From the NCBI RefSeq assembly GCF_003732265.1, contig NZ_MOBK01000006.1, positions 992,001 to 1,056,000 of the forward strand: DNA of 64,000 bases, given 5' to 3'. Origin of the DNA: Pseudomonas brassicacearum (GTDB lineage Bacteria; Pseudomonadota; Gammaproteobacteria; Pseudomonadales; Pseudomonadaceae). Positions 1-7,704 of the stretch are shown here, in pieces (the first letter of the stretch is position 1; each line of letters opens with the position of its first letter). The notes beneath the pieces are model-generated. The model saw only the letters and a program-made list of their open reading frames with translations, did no database searches and had not been told where the DNA came from. The position numbers and the translations under genes are program-made.

Positions 1-144
1 CGGACCGGTATCGCCCTTGGCCAGGGCACGCTTGGCTTCATCGTAATATTGGCGCTGGGTGGTCAGGTCCACTGCCTGCGCTGATTGGACGGCAGTGGCA
101 GAAAGTAGCAGGCAAGATAAAAGACTGAAAAGGCGACTGCGCAT
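1..144 (-). CDS. slt: Soluble lytic murein transglycosylase, N-terminal fragment
   Basis: Only the first 48 codons lie in the window; the gene runs off the left edge. The translation opens with a cleavable signal peptide (MRSRLFSLLSCLLLSATAVQ, cleaved near SAQA-VD) followed by TTQRQYYDEAKRALAKGD, the start of the alpha-superhelical U domain of Slt70-type enzymes. Slt cleaves peptidoglycan in the periplasm, producing anhydro-muropeptides, the precursors of the substrate of NagZ encoded at 13,664. It is divergent from uup, an arrangement known in other pseudomonads. The identification rests on the N-terminus and this synteny, because the catalytic domain is outside the window. Confidence 0.75.
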   Translation of the reverse strand, partial: MRSRLFSLLSCLLLSATAVQSAQAVDLTTQRQYYDEAKRALAKGDTGP

Positions 145-357
145 GAGACGTCCGGGCAGAGAAATCATGACAAGTGCGGGCTATGTCCGCACTGAATAAT
201 CTGTAGCTTAGCCTTTTGCCAGCAACGGGCGAAAGCTTTGCAGGCCTGTCAGCCCAAGTTCGTAACATTTGTTATGCAGAGTGCTTCGAGAGTGAAATTG
301 CCGGCCTTCTGAAGCCTCAAGTCAGGTAGAATGCGCGCCCGGTTTTTGGAGAAGCTC

Positions 358-2277
358 ATGACCCTGCTCAAATTCAGCGATGTGTCCCTTGCTTTCGGCG
401 CTATGCCGTTGTTGGACAAGGTGTCCTGGCAGATCGCCCGTGGTGAGCGGGTGTGCATCATCGGCCGCAATGGCACTGGCAAGTCCAGCATGATGAAGCT
501 CGTCAAGGGCGACCAGAAGCCCGATGAGGGCTCCGTTTGGCGTGCACCAGGCCTCAAGATTGGCGAATTGCCGCAAGAATTGCCGGTAGCCGACGAGCGG
601 ACCGTGTTCGACGTGGTTGCCGAAGGCCTGGACGGTGTGGGCGAGCTGCTCGCGCAGTATCACCACCTGAGCCAGAACATCGTCACCGACGCCGACCTGG
701 ACAAACTGATGCACGTCCAGCACGACCTCGAAGCCCGCGATGGCTGGCGTTTGCAGCAATTGGTCGACAGCACGTTGAGCCGTCTGCAGTTGCCAGCCGA
801 CAAGACCCTCGCCGAATTGTCCGGCGGCTGGCGTCGTCGCGTCCTGCTGGCTCAGGCTCTGGTTTCCGAGCCGGACCTGTTGCTGCTCGACGAACCCACC
901 AACCACCTGGACATCGGTGCCATCGCCTGGCTCGAAGAAGCGCTGAAGGATTTCCAGGGCGCCGTGCTGTTCATCACGCACGACCGTTCATTCCTGCAAA
1001 ACCTCGCGACCCGCATCCTCGAACTGGACCGCGGTGGCCTGATCGACTGGAACGGCGACTACGCCAGTTTCCTCGTACACAAAGAAGCCTCGCTGGCCGC
1101 TGAAGAAACCGCCAATGCGCTGTTCGACAAGAAGCTGGCCCAGGAAGAAGTCTGGATCCGCCAAGGCATCAAGGCCCGTCGCACCCGTAACGAAGGCCGC
1201 GTCCGAGCATTGAAAGCCCTGCGCGTCGAGCGTAGCGAGCGTCGTGAGCGCACCGGCAAGGCCAACATTCAGCTGGACACCGCTGACAAGTCCGGCAAGC
1301 AGGTGATGGTCCTCGAGAACGTGAGCTTCGCTCACCCGGGCGGCCCGTTCCTGATCAAGGATTTCTCGATGGTCCTGACGCGCGGCGACCGTATCGGTCT
1401 GCTCGGCGCCAACGGTACCGGCAAGACCACACTGTTGAAGCTGATGCTCAGCGGTCTGCAGCCGACCAGCGGCACAGTGGAAGAGGGGACGCGCATCGAC
1501 GTGGCCTACTTCGACCAGTTGCGCCATCAGCTGGACCTGGAAAAGACTGTGATCGACAACGTGGCCGAAGGCCGCGACTTCATCGATATCGATGGTCAGA
1601 GCCGTCACGTGCTGAGCTACCTCGGCGACTTCCTGTTCAGCCCGCAGCGTGCCCGCACGCCGGTCAAGGCGCTGTCCGGTGGTGAGCGTGCCCGTCTGTT
1701 GCTGGCCAAGCTGTTCAGCAAACCGGCGAACCTGCTGGTCCTCGACGAACCGACCAACGACCTCGACGTGGAAACCCTCGAGTTGCTGGAAGAGGTCTTG
1801 CTGACCTTCAACGGTACCGTATTGATGGTCAGTCACGACCGGGCATTCCTCGACAACGTGGTGACCAGCACGCTGGTCTTCGAAGGTGAAGGCAAGGTTC
1901 GCGAGTACGTCGGTGGTTATCAGGACTGGCTGCGTCAGGGCGGCTCGCCGCGCCTGCTGGGCGTGACCGAGAGCAAATCCGGCAAGGCCGACCTGACTTC
2001 CGCCGTTGTGACGGCTGAAGCGGCGCCTGTCGTTGCTGCCGTTGAAGCGCCGGTGGCGAAGAAGAAGCTGAGCTACAAGCATCAGCGTGAGCTGGAAATG
2101 CTGCCGGCTCAGATCGAAGCCATGGAACAGCAGATTGCGGCGGTTGAAGCGCAAATGGCCGATGCCGGTTTCTATCAGCGTCCTGCTGCCGAAACGGCTG
2201 CGGTGATTGCGCAGTTGGAACAGTTGCAGGCCGAGCTGGACGTGATGGTCGAGCGCTGGGCCGAGCTGGATGCCTGA
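358..2277 (+). CDS. uup: ABC-F family ATP-binding protein Uup
   Basis: A soluble protein with two ABC ATPase domains and no membrane segments, typical of ABC-F proteins that act on the ribosome or nucleic acids rather than in transport. Two Walker A motifs (GRNGTGKSS and GANGTGKTT), two signature motifs (LSGGWRRR and LSGGERAR) and two Walker B motifs (LLLLDEPTNHLD and LLVLDEPTNDLD) are visible. The last 80 or so residues form a charged, probably coiled-coil tail (KKKLSYKHQRELEMLP onward), which with the 639-residue length points to Uup rather than EttA. The ATG at 358 is chosen over one at 331 because GGAGA precedes it at proper spacing and the protein then begins MTLLKFSDVS, as family members do. 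Confidence 0.93.
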   Translation: MTLLKFSDVSLAFGAMPLLDKVSWQIARGERVCIIGRNGTGKSSMMKLVKGDQKPDEGSVWRAPGLKIGELPQELPVADERTVFDVVAEGLDGVGELLAQYHHLSQNIVTDADLDKLMHVQHDLEARDGWRLQQLVDSTLSRLQLPADKTLAELSGGWRRRVLLAQALVSEPDLLLLDEPTNHLDIGAIAWLEEALKDFQGAVLFITHDRSFLQNLATRILELDRGGLIDWNGDYASFLVHKEASLAAEETANALFDKKLAQEEVWIRQGIKARRTRNEGRVRALKALRVERSERRERTGKANIQLDTADKSGKQVMVLENVSFAHPGGPFLIKDFSMVLTRGDRIGLLGANGTGKTTLLKLMLSGLQPTSGTVEEGTRIDVAYFDQLRHQLDLEKTVIDNVAEGRDFIDIDGQSRHVLSYLGDFLFSPQRARTPVKALSGGERARLLLAKLFSKPANLLVLDEPTNDLDVETLELLEEVLLTFNGTVLMVSHDRAFLDNVVTSTLVFEGEGKVREYVGGYQDWLRQGGSPRLLGVTESKSGKADLTSAVVTAEAAPVVAAVEAPVAKKKLSYKHQRELEMLPAQIEAMEQQIAAVEAQMADAGFYQRPAAETAAVIAQLEQLQAELDVMVERWAELDA

Positions 2278-2290
2278 TTGATCCCGTAAC

Positions 2291-2329
2291 AAAAAAGCCC
2301 GGCGTTCAGTGATGAGCGCCGGGCTTTTC
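2291..2329 (+). terminator. Intrinsic terminator of uup
   Basis: The stem AGCCCGGCG / CGCCGGGCT is preceded by A's and followed by TTTT, 14 bases after the uup stop codon. The flanking A and T runs make it potentially bidirectional, so it could also end the convergent stress protein gene, although that stop lies at 2,380. Confidence 0.85.
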
Positions 2330-2379
2330 GTATGGAGTGCGATCTACTGGTCGCTGTAGAGCTCCTACAGGTTTCGGGT

Positions 2380-2817
2380 TCAGCGTTTGATCAGGTGCAC
2401 CGCGAGCACATCGCATGGCGCGCCGTGCAGCACGTCATTGGCGGTTGAGCCCAGCAGCAAGGCCAGGCCATGTCGACCATGGCTGCCCACCACGATCAGG
2501 TCGCAAGTCTGTTCCTTGGCGAAGTGGTGGATTTCCTGGCGTGGCTGGCCGTAGGTCAGGTGGCAGTTGGCGCCCTCAAGTTCGGCGTATTTGAGCTTCA
2601 AGCGCTCAAGGCGTTCCTTGGCCTGATCGAACTGCTGTTGTTGCAGTTGTGACAGGTCCATGGGGACGTCGCCGCCAAAGGCCATGGCCATTGGCTCGAC
2701 AATGTGCACCAGGGACAACTTTGCCCCGTTGCTCACGGACAGCTCGCGAGCGCGGTGGATTACAGGGTCGCACTCTTCGGTTAGATCTACAGCGACCAGA
2801 ATATGGTTGTAGGGCAT
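2380..2817 (-). CDS. Universal stress protein (UspA family)
   Basis: A 145-residue single-domain Usp starting MPYNHILVAVDLTEE, with the conserved first strand and aspartate of the nucleotide-binding fold and the C-terminal signature GSHGRHGLALLLGSTANDVL. The G-2x-G-9x-G-S/T pattern seen here is typical of ATP-binding Usp proteins. The start at 2,817 has a perfect ribosome binding site, AGGAGG, 8 bases upstream; a longer in-frame extension is not supported. Usp proteins are cytoplasmic and are induced by stationary phase or oxygen limitation. The specific role here is unknown. Confidence 0.92.
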   Translation of the reverse strand: MPYNHILVAVDLTEECDPVIHRARELSVSNGAKLSLVHIVEPMAMAFGGDVPMDLSQLQQQQFDQAKERLERLKLKYAELEGANCHLTYGQPRQEIHHFAKEQTCDLIVVGSHGRHGLALLLGSTANDVLHGAPCDVLAVHLIKR

Positions 2818-2921
2818 GAGGTGCTCCTCCTGAGAATTGCAATATTGGTAAGTATGGCTGGTTTCAAGCGCAATGGTTCCAAAGTGACCCAAAGCGCCCA
2901 TCAAGATTCGGGAGTACAGAT

Positions 2922-3359
2922 ATGACGGTCTGGATAGTGGTGTCAATCCTGCTGGTGGTGTTGAGTCCACTGGCGTGGTTGCGACCGTCGCGTGGTCAGA
3001 GCGGGCGCATGGCTCTGCGCATGGAGGCGCGACGCATCGGCCTGGCCATGCAGCTGGCGCCTCAGGAGTGGCCGCACTGGCTGAGCCAGGAGCCGCCGAG
3101 CCCGTGCGCGCAGTACCATCGGCCGCGCCGTGGCAATCAGCCGGCGTGCTGGAGTTACTGGCAAAAATCACCGGGTGTGTGGGTGAATCAGTGGCAGGAG
3201 GTTTGCGAGGATCGAGCGTTGCTCAATCATTTCGAAAAATTGCCAGCCAATGTCTACAAAGTCGAGGCGGACAAGCAGATGATCACCCTGTATTGGGGCG
3301 AGAAGGGCGAGGCGACTGTTTTGCAGGATATTGACGCCTTGCTGAAAGCGCTGGCATGA
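2922..3359 (+). CDS. Conserved membrane-anchored hypothetical protein
   Basis: A 145-residue protein with one N-terminal membrane segment (WIVVSILLVVLSPLAWL, about residues 4-20), followed by a basic, tryptophan-rich soluble part. It lies between usp and fadB, where pseudomonads have a small conserved gene of the same kind; relatives are sometimes labelled YajC-like, which I cannot support from the sequence. The ATG at 2,922 is preceded by GGGAGTACAGAT. The function is unknown; the topology suggests an inner-membrane anchor with a cytoplasmic domain. Confidence 0.7.
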   Translation: MTVWIVVSILLVVLSPLAWLRPSRGQSGRMALRMEARRIGLAMQLAPQEWPHWLSQEPPSPCAQYHRPRRGNQPACWSYWQKSPGVWVNQWQEVCEDRALLNHFEKLPANVYKVEADKQMITLYWGEKGEATVLQDIDALLKALA

Positions 3360-3408
3360 GTTGAGGACATTTCGCGCTGCAATGGCGCGATGGGTCCGAC
3401 AGACACGC

Positions 3409-3439
3409 AATAAAAAGCCCGACATCATCATCGGGCTGG
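3409..3439 (-). terminator. Intrinsic terminator reading on the minus strand
   Basis: AGCCCGA / TCGGGCT pair around a loop. On the minus strand the stem is followed by TTTTTATT, a proper U-tract, whereas on the plus strand it is followed by GGGGTTGG. It therefore terminates leftward transcription, yet no leftward gene ends here, so any transcript would come from the 3,440-3,898 interval. Confidence 0.55.
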
Positions 3440-3898
3440 GGTTGGCCAGGCAGGCCGGTAATTCGCTGTAGGGCTGATCTTACGCCGGGCGTTCGCCACG
3501 CGCGTTCAACTTTTTTCTTCAGGTTCATGCCAGCGTAGCTTGTTAAACGCGGGCTGCAGCGAATTAGGGCGACTTTTCTAACTATTGATTCTATGAATGA
3601 GTTCGCATGCATCTGCGTGTTGAAGATCTTCGTAGTACGGAAGTGACCGCAAAGTCGCGTTTCAACCCGTATTTTGGGCGATTGACAATTGTCGGAAATT
3701 CCGTGAAGGTGGCGTACCCAAATCAAACGGGCGTATGAATTGAGCGTTTGTATTTCAGATCGCTCCTACAGAATCCCGACTATCGCGTTGGAGGGTGTGC
3801 CGGGTGGATTGGCGTAGCATTGACGTTTAACGTCCTGCCGAGCCATTCGCCTGCGTCCGACGTGTACTGTTCAGCTTCCATATCGTGGAGATCAGTTG
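3440..3898. other. Long intergenic region upstream of fadB
   Basis: No convincing protein gene is present on either strand. The interval holds the leader of the fadBA operon. Visible elements are the palindrome GACAATTGTC near 3,682, an inverted repeat CAAACG / CGTTTG at 3,724-3,750 separated by 15 bases, and a degenerate REP fragment (GCTCCTACAG) near 3,761. A leftward terminator lies at its left end. Confidence 0.5.
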
Positions 3899-6046
3899 AT
3901 GATTTACGAAGGTAAAGCCATCACGGTTAAGGCTCTTGAAAGTGGCATCGTCGAATTGAAATTCGACCTCAAGGGTGAGTCCGTCAACAAGTTCAACCGT
4001 CTAACCCTGAACGAACTGCGTCAGGCTGTGGACACCATCAAGGCAGATGCTTCGATCAAGGGCGTGATCGTCAGCAGTGGCAAGGACGTGTTCATCGTCG
4101 GCGCCGACATCACCGAATTTGTCGAAAACTTCAAGCTGCCTGATGCCGAGCTCGTTGCTGGCAATCTGGAAGCCAACAAGATTTTCAGCGATTTCGAAGA
4201 CCTCAACGTCCCGACTGTCGCCGCGATCAACGGAATCGCCCTGGGTGGCGGTCTGGAGATGTGCCTGGCGGCGGACTACCGCGTCATGTCCACCAAGGCC
4301 AAGATCGGTCTGCCGGAAGTCAAACTGGGCATCTACCCGGGCTTCGGCGGTACCGTGCGTCTGCCGCGCCTGATCGGTGCCGACAACGCCATCGAGTGGA
4401 TTGCCGCTGGTAAAGAAAACCGTCCTGAAGACGCGCTGAAAGTCGGCGCAGTGGACGCAGTGGTTGCGCCTGAGAAACTGCAGGAAGCGGCCTTGGAACT
4501 GATCAAACGCGCCATTTCCGGCGAGTTTGACTACAAGGCCAAGCGTCAACCGAAGCTGGAAAAGCTGAAGCTGAACGCAATCGAGCAAATGATGGCTTTC
4601 GAAACCGCCAAAGGTTTCGTGGCCGGTCAGGCTGGCCCGAACTACCCGGCGCCGGTTGAAGCGATCAAGACCATCCAGAAAGCCGCGAACTTCGGTCGCG
4701 ACAAAGCGCTGGAAGTCGAAGCCGCCGGTTTCGTCAAACTGGCCAAGACCTCTGCCGCGCAGAGCTTGATCGGTCTGTTCCTGAACGATCAGGAACTGAA
4801 GAAAAAGGCCAAGGCCTACGACGAAATCGCCAAAGACGTGAAGCAGGCTGCCGTATTGGGCGCCGGCATCATGGGTGGCGGTATCGCTTATCAGTCGGCC
4901 TCCAAAGGTACGCCGATCCTGATGAAGGACATCAACGAGCACGGCATCGAGCAAGGCCTGGCTGAAGCCGCCAAGCTGCTGGTCGGCCGCGTTGATAAAG
5001 GTCGCATGACCGCGGCGAAGATGGCTGAAGTGCTCAACGGCATTCGTCCGACCCTGTCCTACGGTGATTTCGGTCACGTGGACCTGGTGGTTGAAGCGGT
5101 CGTCGAAAACCCTAAGGTCAAGCAAGCCGTACTGGCTGAAGTCGAAGACAAGGTCAAAGAGGACACCATCCTCGCGTCCAACACCTCGACCATTTCCATC
5201 ACCTTGCTGGCCAAAGCCCTCAAGCGTCCGGAAAACTTCGTCGGCATGCACTTCTTCAACCCTGTGCACATGATGCCGCTGGTTGAAGTGATTCGTGGCG
5301 AGAAGTCCAGCGAGCTGGCTGTTGCCACCACCGTTGCCTACGCCAAGAAAATGGGCAAAAACCCGATCGTCGTCAACGACTGCCCGGGCTTCCTGGTCAA
5401 CCGCGTACTGTTCCCGTACTTCGGCGGTTTCGCCAAACTGGTCAGCGCCGGTGTGGACTTCGTCCGTATCGACAAGGTCATGGAAAAATTCGGCTGGCCA
5501 ATGGGCCCGGCGTACCTGATGGACGTGGTCGGCATCGACACCGGCCACCACGGTCGCGACGTAATGGCTGAAGGCTTCCCGGACCGCATGAAAGACGACC
5601 GCCGTACCGCGATCGACGTGCTTTACGAAGCCAAGCGCCTGGGCCAGAAGAATGGCAAGGGCTTCTACGCCTACGAGACCGACAAGCGCGGCAAGCAGAA
5701 GAAAGTAGCCGATCCTTCGGTGCTGGAAGTGCTCAAGCCGATCGTTTACGAACAGCGCGAAGTCACTGACGAAGACATCATCAACTGGATGATGATCCCG
5801 CTGTGCCTGGAAACCGTTCGTTGCCTGGAAGACGGCATCGTCGAAACCGCCGCCGAAGCCGACATGGGTCTGGTCTACGGTATTGGTTTCCCTCCATTCC
5901 GTGGCGGTGCGCTGCGCTACATCGATTCGATCGGTGTTGCCGAGTTCGTTGCCCTGGCTGACCAGTACGCTGATTTGGGCGCGCTGTACCACCCGACCGC
6001 AAAACTGCGTGAAATGGCCAAAACCGGCCAACGGTTCTTCGGTTAA
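3899..6046 (+). CDS. fadB: Fatty acid oxidation complex subunit alpha (FadB)
   Basis: A 715-residue bifunctional enzyme with enoyl-CoA hydratase/isomerase and 3-hydroxyacyl-CoA dehydrogenase activities of aerobic beta-oxidation. The N-terminal crotonase domain shows the oxyanion-hole region GIALGGGLEMCLAADYR and the second catalytic glutamate in GLPEVKLGIYPGFGGT. The dehydrogenase domain begins near residue 315 with the NAD-binding motif AVLGAGIMGGGIA and carries the catalytic histidine in HFFNPVHMMPL. The ATG at 3,899 follows GGAG with suitable spacing. The gene is followed 32 bases later by fadA, and the two products form the alpha2beta2 complex. PsrA, encoded in this window, is known to repress this operon in P. 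aeruginosa. Confidence 0.97.
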   Translation: MIYEGKAITVKALESGIVELKFDLKGESVNKFNRLTLNELRQAVDTIKADASIKGVIVSSGKDVFIVGADITEFVENFKLPDAELVAGNLEANKIFSDFEDLNVPTVAAINGIALGGGLEMCLAADYRVMSTKAKIGLPEVKLGIYPGFGGTVRLPRLIGADNAIEWIAAGKENRPEDALKVGAVDAVVAPEKLQEAALELIKRAISGEFDYKAKRQPKLEKLKLNAIEQMMAFETAKGFVAGQAGPNYPAPVEAIKTIQKAANFGRDKALEVEAAGFVKLAKTSAAQSLIGLFLNDQELKKKAKAYDEIAKDVKQAAVLGAGIMGGGIAYQSASKGTPILMKDINEHGIEQGLAEAAKLLVGRVDKGRMTAAKMAEVLNGIRPTLSYGDFGHVDLVVEAVVENPKVKQAVLAEVEDKVKEDTILASNTSTISITLLAKALKRPENFVGMHFFNPVHMMPLVEVIRGEKSSELAVATTVAYAKKMGKNPIVVNDCPGFLVNRVLFPYFGGFAKLVSAGVDFVRIDKVMEKFGWPMGPAYLMDVVGIDTGHHGRDVMAEGFPDRMKDDRRTAIDVLYEAKRLGQKNGKGFYAYETDKRGKQKKVADPSVLEVLKPIVYEQREVTDEDIINWMMIPLCLETVRCLEDGIVETAAEADMGLVYGIGFPPFRGGALRYIDSIGVAEFVALADQYADLGALYHPTAKLREMAKTGQRFFG

Positions 6047-6078
6047 GCGTCCCAACACTTGAGCGAGAGTGAAATTTT

Positions 6079-7254
6079 ATGAGCTTGAATCCAAGAGACG
6101 TCGTGATTGTCGACTTCGGTCGTACTCCGATGGGCCGCTCCAAGGGCGGCATGCACCGCAACACCCGCGCTGAAGACATGTCGGCGCACCTGATCAGCAA
6201 ATTGCTGGAACGCAACGTCAAGGTTGACCCGAACGAAGTCGAAGACGTGATCTGGGGCTGCGTAAACCAGACCCTGGAGCAGGGCTGGAACATCGCGCGC
6301 ATGGCGTCCCTGATGACTCAGATCCCGCACACTGCTGCCGGTCAGACCGTCAGCCGTCTGTGTGGCTCGTCGATGAGCGCACTGCACACTGCCGCGCAAG
6401 CGATCATGACCGGCAACGGTGACGTGTTCGTCGTCGGCGGCGTCGAGCATATGGGCCACGTGAGCATGATGCACGGTGTCGATCCGAACCCGCACATGTC
6501 CCTGTACGCGGCGAAAGCCTCGGGCATGATGGGCCTGACCGCTGAAATGCTGGGCAAAATGCACGGCATCACTCGCGAACAACAGGACGCTTTCGGCGTG
6601 CGCTCCCACCAGCTCGCCCACAAGGCGACCCTGGAAGGCAAGTTCAAAGACGAAATCATCCCGATGCAGGGCTATGACGAGAACGGTTTCCTGAAACTGT
6701 TCGATTACGACGAAACCATTCGTCCGGAAACCACCCTGGAAAGCCTGGCGGCTCTGAAGCCAGCGTTTAACCCGAAGGGCGGCACCGTGACAGCCGGTAC
6801 TTCGTCGCAAATCACCGACGGTGCTTCGTGCATGATCGTGATGTCGGCGCAGCGTGCTCAGGACCTGGGCATCCAGCCTATGGCCGTGATCCGTTCGATG
6901 GCAGTGGCAGGTGTGGACCCGGCAATCATGGGCTATGGTCCAGTACCGGCTACACAAAAAGCACTGAAGCGCGCGGGCCTTGGCATTAACGATATCGACT
7001 TCTTCGAGCTCAACGAAGCTTTCGCTGCACAGGCCCTGCCAGTGCTGAAAGATCTGAAAGTTCTCGACAAGATGAACGAGAAGGTTAACCTGCACGGCGG
7101 CGCAATCGCCCTGGGTCACCCGTTTGGTTGCTCCGGTGCACGTATCTCCGGCACGCTGTTGAACGTGATGAAGCAAAATGGCGGCACCTTCGGGGTGGCT
7201 ACCATGTGCATTGGTCTCGGCCAAGGCATCTCCACCGTCTTCGAACGCGTTTAA
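6079..7254 (+). CDS. fadA: 3-ketoacyl-CoA thiolase (FadA)
   Basis: A 391-residue thiolase that cleaves 3-ketoacyl-CoA with CoA to release acetyl-CoA, the last step of beta-oxidation. The nucleophile is Cys95 in VSRLCGSSMS. The conserved histidine is in GGAIALGHPFGCSGAR, and the second catalytic cysteine is in TMCIGLGQG near the C-terminus. NEAFAAQALPVL is also present. It is cotranscribed with fadB and closed by a strong terminator. Confidence 0.97.
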   Translation: MSLNPRDVVIVDFGRTPMGRSKGGMHRNTRAEDMSAHLISKLLERNVKVDPNEVEDVIWGCVNQTLEQGWNIARMASLMTQIPHTAAGQTVSRLCGSSMSALHTAAQAIMTGNGDVFVVGGVEHMGHVSMMHGVDPNPHMSLYAAKASGMMGLTAEMLGKMHGITREQQDAFGVRSHQLAHKATLEGKFKDEIIPMQGYDENGFLKLFDYDETIRPETTLESLAALKPAFNPKGGTVTAGTSSQITDGASCMIVMSAQRAQDLGIQPMAVIRSMAVAGVDPAIMGYGPVPATQKALKRAGLGINDIDFFELNEAFAAQALPVLKDLKVLDKMNEKVNLHGGAIALGHPFGCSGARISGTLLNVMKQNGGTFGVATMCIGLGQGISTVFERV

Positions 7255-7272
7255 GCGATCCGTTGACGGAAG

Positions 7273-7303
7273 CCGGGGCCAAGTGCCCCGGTTTTTGTTT
7301 TTC
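7273..7303 (+). terminator. Intrinsic terminator of fadBA
   Basis: CCGGGGC and GCCCCGG form a 7-base-pair stem around CAAGT, followed directly by TTTTTGTTTTT, 18 bases after the fadA stop. Confidence 0.92.
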
Positions 7304-7353
7304 TGAATTTATTTTTGTTTTTATTTTGAAAAGATTTGAGTGAGGGCCAAACC

Positions 7354-7590
7354 ATGCCGATACAACCTGGGCTCTACCAACATTACAAAGGTCCGCAGTA
7401 CCGCGTATTCAGTGTTGCGCGGCATTCGGAAACCGAAGAAGAAGTGGTCTTCTACCAAGCCCTGTATGGCGATTACGGCTTTTGGGTACGTCCCTTGAGC
7501 ATGTTCCTGGAGTCGGTCGAAGTTGACGGCGAACAGGTGCCACGCTTTGCTTTGGTGCATGCCGAACCGAGCCTTTTTTCGAAGCCATAA
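7354..7590 (+). CDS. DUF1653 family protein
   Basis: A 78-residue protein starting MPIQPGLYQHYKGPQYRVF, with the typical G-x-Y-x-H-Y-K-G motif and the later VFYQALYGDYGFWVRPLSMF block. DUF1653 proteins are small beta-rich cytoplasmic proteins of unknown function. The ATG at 7,354 is preferred over a GTG 18 bases upstream because the protein then begins at the domain and GAGGG lies just upstream. It sits alone between the fadBA terminator and the topA promoter. Confidence 0.85.
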   Translation: MPIQPGLYQHYKGPQYRVFSVARHSETEEEVVFYQALYGDYGFWVRPLSMFLESVEVDGEQVPRFALVHAEPSLFSKP

Positions 7591-7615
7591 GCTGAGTGCG
7601 CGCAAAACCCTGCGC

Positions 7616-7644
7616 TTGACCTCACCTTGTAGCCACTATATATA
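7616..7644 (+). promoter_or_regulatory. Sigma70-type promoter of topA
   Basis: TTGACC at 7,616-7,621 and TATATA at 7,639-7,644 are separated by exactly 17 bases, about 60 bases before the topA ATG. The sequence after the -10 box is GC-rich (GCGGTGCCGCG), as expected of a supercoiling-sensitive discriminator; that last point is inference. Confidence 0.65.
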
Positions 7645-7704
7645 GCGGTGCCGCGTCAGGCGCCAACCGCCTTTCACTTCTAGAATTCAGGAATTTTCTG
7701 ATCC

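Noticed and set aside
2341..2372. A further REP element after uup
   Set aside because: Only the fragment GCTCCTACAGG remains, with no partner arm; too degenerate to call.
3283..3726. A minus-strand frame in the fadB leader
   Set aside because: It reads through the leftward terminator and into the 3' end of the upstream gene, has no ribosome binding site and no recognisable domain.
4001..6058. A 685-codon open frame antisense to fadB
   Set aside because: Same reason: shadow of biased codon use in fadB, with no recognisable domain.
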